This document shows positions 61,959 through 64,000 of a DNA stretch of 64,000 nucleotides, piece by piece. The DNA comes from Planctomycetota bacterium (GTDB lineage: Bacteria > Planctomycetota > Planctomycetia > Planctomycetales > Planctomycetaceae), in assembly GCA_022600195.1 (NCBI GenBank), contig JAHZKX010000045.1, positions 1-64,000 on the forward strand, written 5' to 3'. The notes beneath the pieces are model-generated. The model saw nothing but the letters and a program-made list of their open reading frames with translations. It had not been told where the DNA came from and made no database searches. Both the position numbers and the translations under genes were made by a program. How positions within the stretch are numbered: position 1 is the stretch's first letter; each line of letters starts with the position of its first letter.

Positions 61959-64000
61959 TTAGAAACGGGGCACTTGTTTGAGTGACTCAATTTTTTTGGC
62001 TTCTGCTTCAAGGTCGGTATCGTGGGGAACCAGTTTCTGGAGCTGTAATAATGTTTCCTCCGCTGCTGGAATCAGTGAGTAAAACAGCTGATATTTAAGC
62101 AATAACTTTAATACTCGCGGTCTGTTGGGAATGACTGTATTCACCCGTTCAATTAAATGAAGTGCTTTTCCCGGCACGCCATATTCTTCGTATGATTGAG
62201 TCAGAATCAAAATATCCGGGAGGAGCTCTGCTATCGGTTGTGCTGTTTTGTCATCATATTTCTGTTTCGGTTTTTTTAAAAGATTTTCGACTTTTTCCTC
62301 TCGTTCCAGCATTTTCAAGAACCTCAGAGCCTCCTTTCCACCTGATTGACGGGCCAATTGTAATTGCTCAACAGCATCGGCTTTACGGTCATCAGCAAGA
62401 TAGACCTTTGCCAATAGCGTATGCAATTCTGCCTGATCATTCTGATACGAATGCACTTTTTTGAACGCGTTGGTCAAAAGCTGTTCCGCTTTTTCGATCT
62501 GCGACAAACGTAAATAAGCTTTAGCCAGCTTGAGATCACTGGATTCTGCTTGAGCATTTGTTTGTTGTTTCTTGCTTGTGCTTTGATAGCTGGATTCCAA
62601 CTCATCTTGCGCTTGATTTATTCCCTGTACCAGCTCACGACGCAGCATCTTCTGGTCAGGCATTGAGAAGGCACGTTCGAATTCACGAATGGCTTTCTGG
62701 TAACGTTTGGTTTTGATATAGGACCAGGCTAGCAGGTTTGTCAGCCTGACGTCTTCGATTTTTTGCTCTTTTAGACCTTCCACGTATTCAATCAATTCGA
62801 CATAGTCGCCATTTTTAAACAACTCTTGTGAAAAGGCCACTTGAAATGAAAGACGATGCGGAAATTTATCAATGGCGTTACGGGCGATCTTGAGTGAATC
62901 CCCGGTGTTCCAGTATTTGTGGCGAATGGTTCCACTTCGATTGGGCTCTACTTTCAGGATCATCACACCCTGCTTGTCATAAACGGGCGTCATTCGATAG
63001 ACAAGATCCTGATCCAGCAGATACCAGGGAAAGGCGGAAACCGTTTCACGGCCGAAGGTCACCAGGTAATTTGCAGAAAAATTCTGTATGTCTCGATGTA
63101 GTTTCTCAGCATTGGCAATTTCAAAAAAATCCAGCATTTGATAGCGGCGACCTGTAGTGGCTATATCGGCACGTCGTGTAATCAGGCGGCTATCGGGAGA
63201 AGTGTTTATTCTGACCCAATCGCCGGCCGACAGCCAGTTGCTGAATTGATTCGGAGGTAGTTGATCTTTATAGAATTGATCGGATTGCGTGATCATTTGC
63301 AGATTGGCATTCAGTAAACGCGCGTCTGTCTTCATCTGCCAACCGCAGAACAGTATGAATACAATACCAAAACCGGTCACCATAAGTTTGCGGGTGTGAG
63401 GTCGAGACACTTCGATGTGCTGCATGAAAGCATTCCAGCCTGCAGGTACGAATGCCAGGACAATCGGCAGCAGGGGGAGTGTAAATCGCTGTTGCATCCA
63501 GGGCCACAGCGACAGAATGCCCAGACTGAAAATGAGATACCACAGGGCGACGGTTCCTCCGCGGTGACTGCGTTTGATCATTCCATAACAGGATAATGCG
63601 AGAATCAGGCCACCCAAAGTGAGATACAGCCAGACTGGCCCTGGTAGAGAGGAATTTTCATCCAGGATCATTCGCGAATATCGAGGAGCTGCACCAGGCA
63701 TGTCGGGAAACAGTTTTTGACAGAAACTTTCAAAGTGAGTTGTACATCTTTGAAGAATGCTGAACAGAGTGCCTGAAATTCCCTGTGATTTGATTTCTTT
63801 TAACGCGACTGAAGTATAACCACTTTTCTCTAATGTCGAATTTCGAACCATCCAGAGCCCCGAAACCAGAATGGAGCTGGTAACGCTGATCAGCCATAGC
63901 CATCGTTTGCGGCGGACCATTGCCCATAATCCCACTGCCAGAACCATCGCAATGCCAATCGTTCTGAGAAAGGGGAGAAAGATCAGGAGTGCGGTGAATA
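61959..64000 (-). CDS. Polytopic membrane protein with C-terminal TPRs (partial, runs off the window)
   Basis: The frame is open from its stop at 61959 to the end of the window; 17 more codons (FTALLIFLPFLRTIGIA) precede the first Met at 63947, so the true start is beyond 64000. At least 680 residues are present. The first 200 are several membrane helices resembling the C-terminal part of a GT39-like mannosyltransferase or O-antigen ligase type protein. A soluble stretch follows (about 215-330), then TPR-like helices (RYQKAIREFERAFSMPDQ; AELHTLLAKVYLADDRKADA). The active site, if any, lies outside the window. Confidence 0.72.
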   Translation of the reverse strand, partial: FTALLIFLPFLRTIGIAMVLAVGLWAMVRRKRWLWLISVTSSILVSGLWMVRNSTLEKSGYTSVALKEIKSQGISGTLFSILQRCTTHFESFCQKLFPDMPGAAPRYSRMILDENSSLPGPVWLYLTLGGLILALSCYGMIKRSHRGGTVALWYLIFSLGILSLWPWMQQRFTLPLLPIVLAFVPAGWNAFMQHIEVSRPHTRKLMVTGFGIVFILFCGWQMKTDARLLNANLQMITQSDQFYKDQLPPNQFSNWLSAGDWVRINTSPDSRLITRRADIATTGRRYQMLDFFEIANAEKLHRDIQNFSANYLVTFGRETVSAFPWYLLDQDLVYRMTPVYDKQGVMILKVEPNRSGTIRHKYWNTGDSLKIARNAIDKFPHRLSFQVAFSQELFKNGDYVELIEYVEGLKEQKIEDVRLTNLLAWSYIKTKRYQKAIREFERAFSMPDQKMLRRELVQGINQAQDELESSYQSTSKKQQTNAQAESSDLKLAKAYLRLSQIEKAEQLLTNAFKKVHSYQNDQAELHTLLAKVYLADDRKADAVEQLQLARQSGGKEALRFLKMLEREEKVENLLKKPKQKYDDKTAQPIAELLPDILILTQSYEEYGVPGKALHLIERVNTVIPNRPRVLKLLLKYQLFYSLIPAAEETLLQLQKLVPHDTDLEAEAKKIESLKQVPRF

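Overview
The window looks like chromosomal DNA of a planctomycete, most like the Gimesia/Planctomyces group. This rests on several family-level traits: a giant secreted protein with the N-terminal LEDRTLL motif, a Tat-exported sugar-phosphate isomerase (RRDFLK signal), a secreted sulfatase, an MJ0042-like zinc-ribbon membrane protein, a GroES with a lysine-rich N-terminal extension, roughly balanced base composition, and mostly single genes with few tight operons. The genus is an inference; no rRNA or tRNA gene was seen.

Layout. 1-121: the end of an IS3-family insertion sequence, abutting a CheY gene whose last codons and stop appear to come from the IS tip. 105-2821: signalling genes (CheY, CheX, a stand-alone H-box mini-protein and a NarL-type regulator). 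2847-8661: small housekeeping and repair genes (aldo/keto reductase, SRAP/YedK, HAD phosphatase, ExeA-like ATPase, RsmE, sugar isomerase). 8962-22725: core metabolism and translation (LeuS, HerA-like ATPase, thioesterase, PfkB kinase, cyclophilin lipoprotein, homoserine dehydrogenase, HNH nuclease, condensation-type acyltransferase, SerA). 23037-25167: a membrane-tethered TAXI receptor paired with an unknown membrane protein. 25206-31727: TrmB, PncC, a TPR/HEAT lipoprotein and NAD synthetase. 31779-34124: a fusion of a serine beta-lactamase-fold hydrolase with a NamZ (DUF1343) muramidase. 34156-41448: PPK2, a DSP phosphatase, TatC with an enlarged loop, a zinc-ribbon membrane protein and a TPR protein. 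41900-46297: groES-groEL, argG and a PPP-family phosphatase. 46336-49656: aldehyde dehydrogenase, a lipoprotein and RlmN. 50181-54476: a giant repeat protein interrupted by one in-frame TAG just before its metallopeptidase domain. 54562-64000: TPR-like protein, DegT aminotransferase, ferredoxin, DHDPS-like aldolase, sulfatase, S4 protein, a 46-residue membrane microprotein, and a membrane/TPR protein running off the end.

Most of the region is ordinary core genome. The most unusual items are the amber-interrupted repeat protein, whose 64-residue repeats are nested in a higher-order period of five; the catalytic-domain-less H-box protein next to a response regulator; the AmiE-like/NamZ fusion; the IS-capped cheY; the TAXI receptor without a TRAP permease; and a near-perfect 30-bp inverted repeat in front of tatC.
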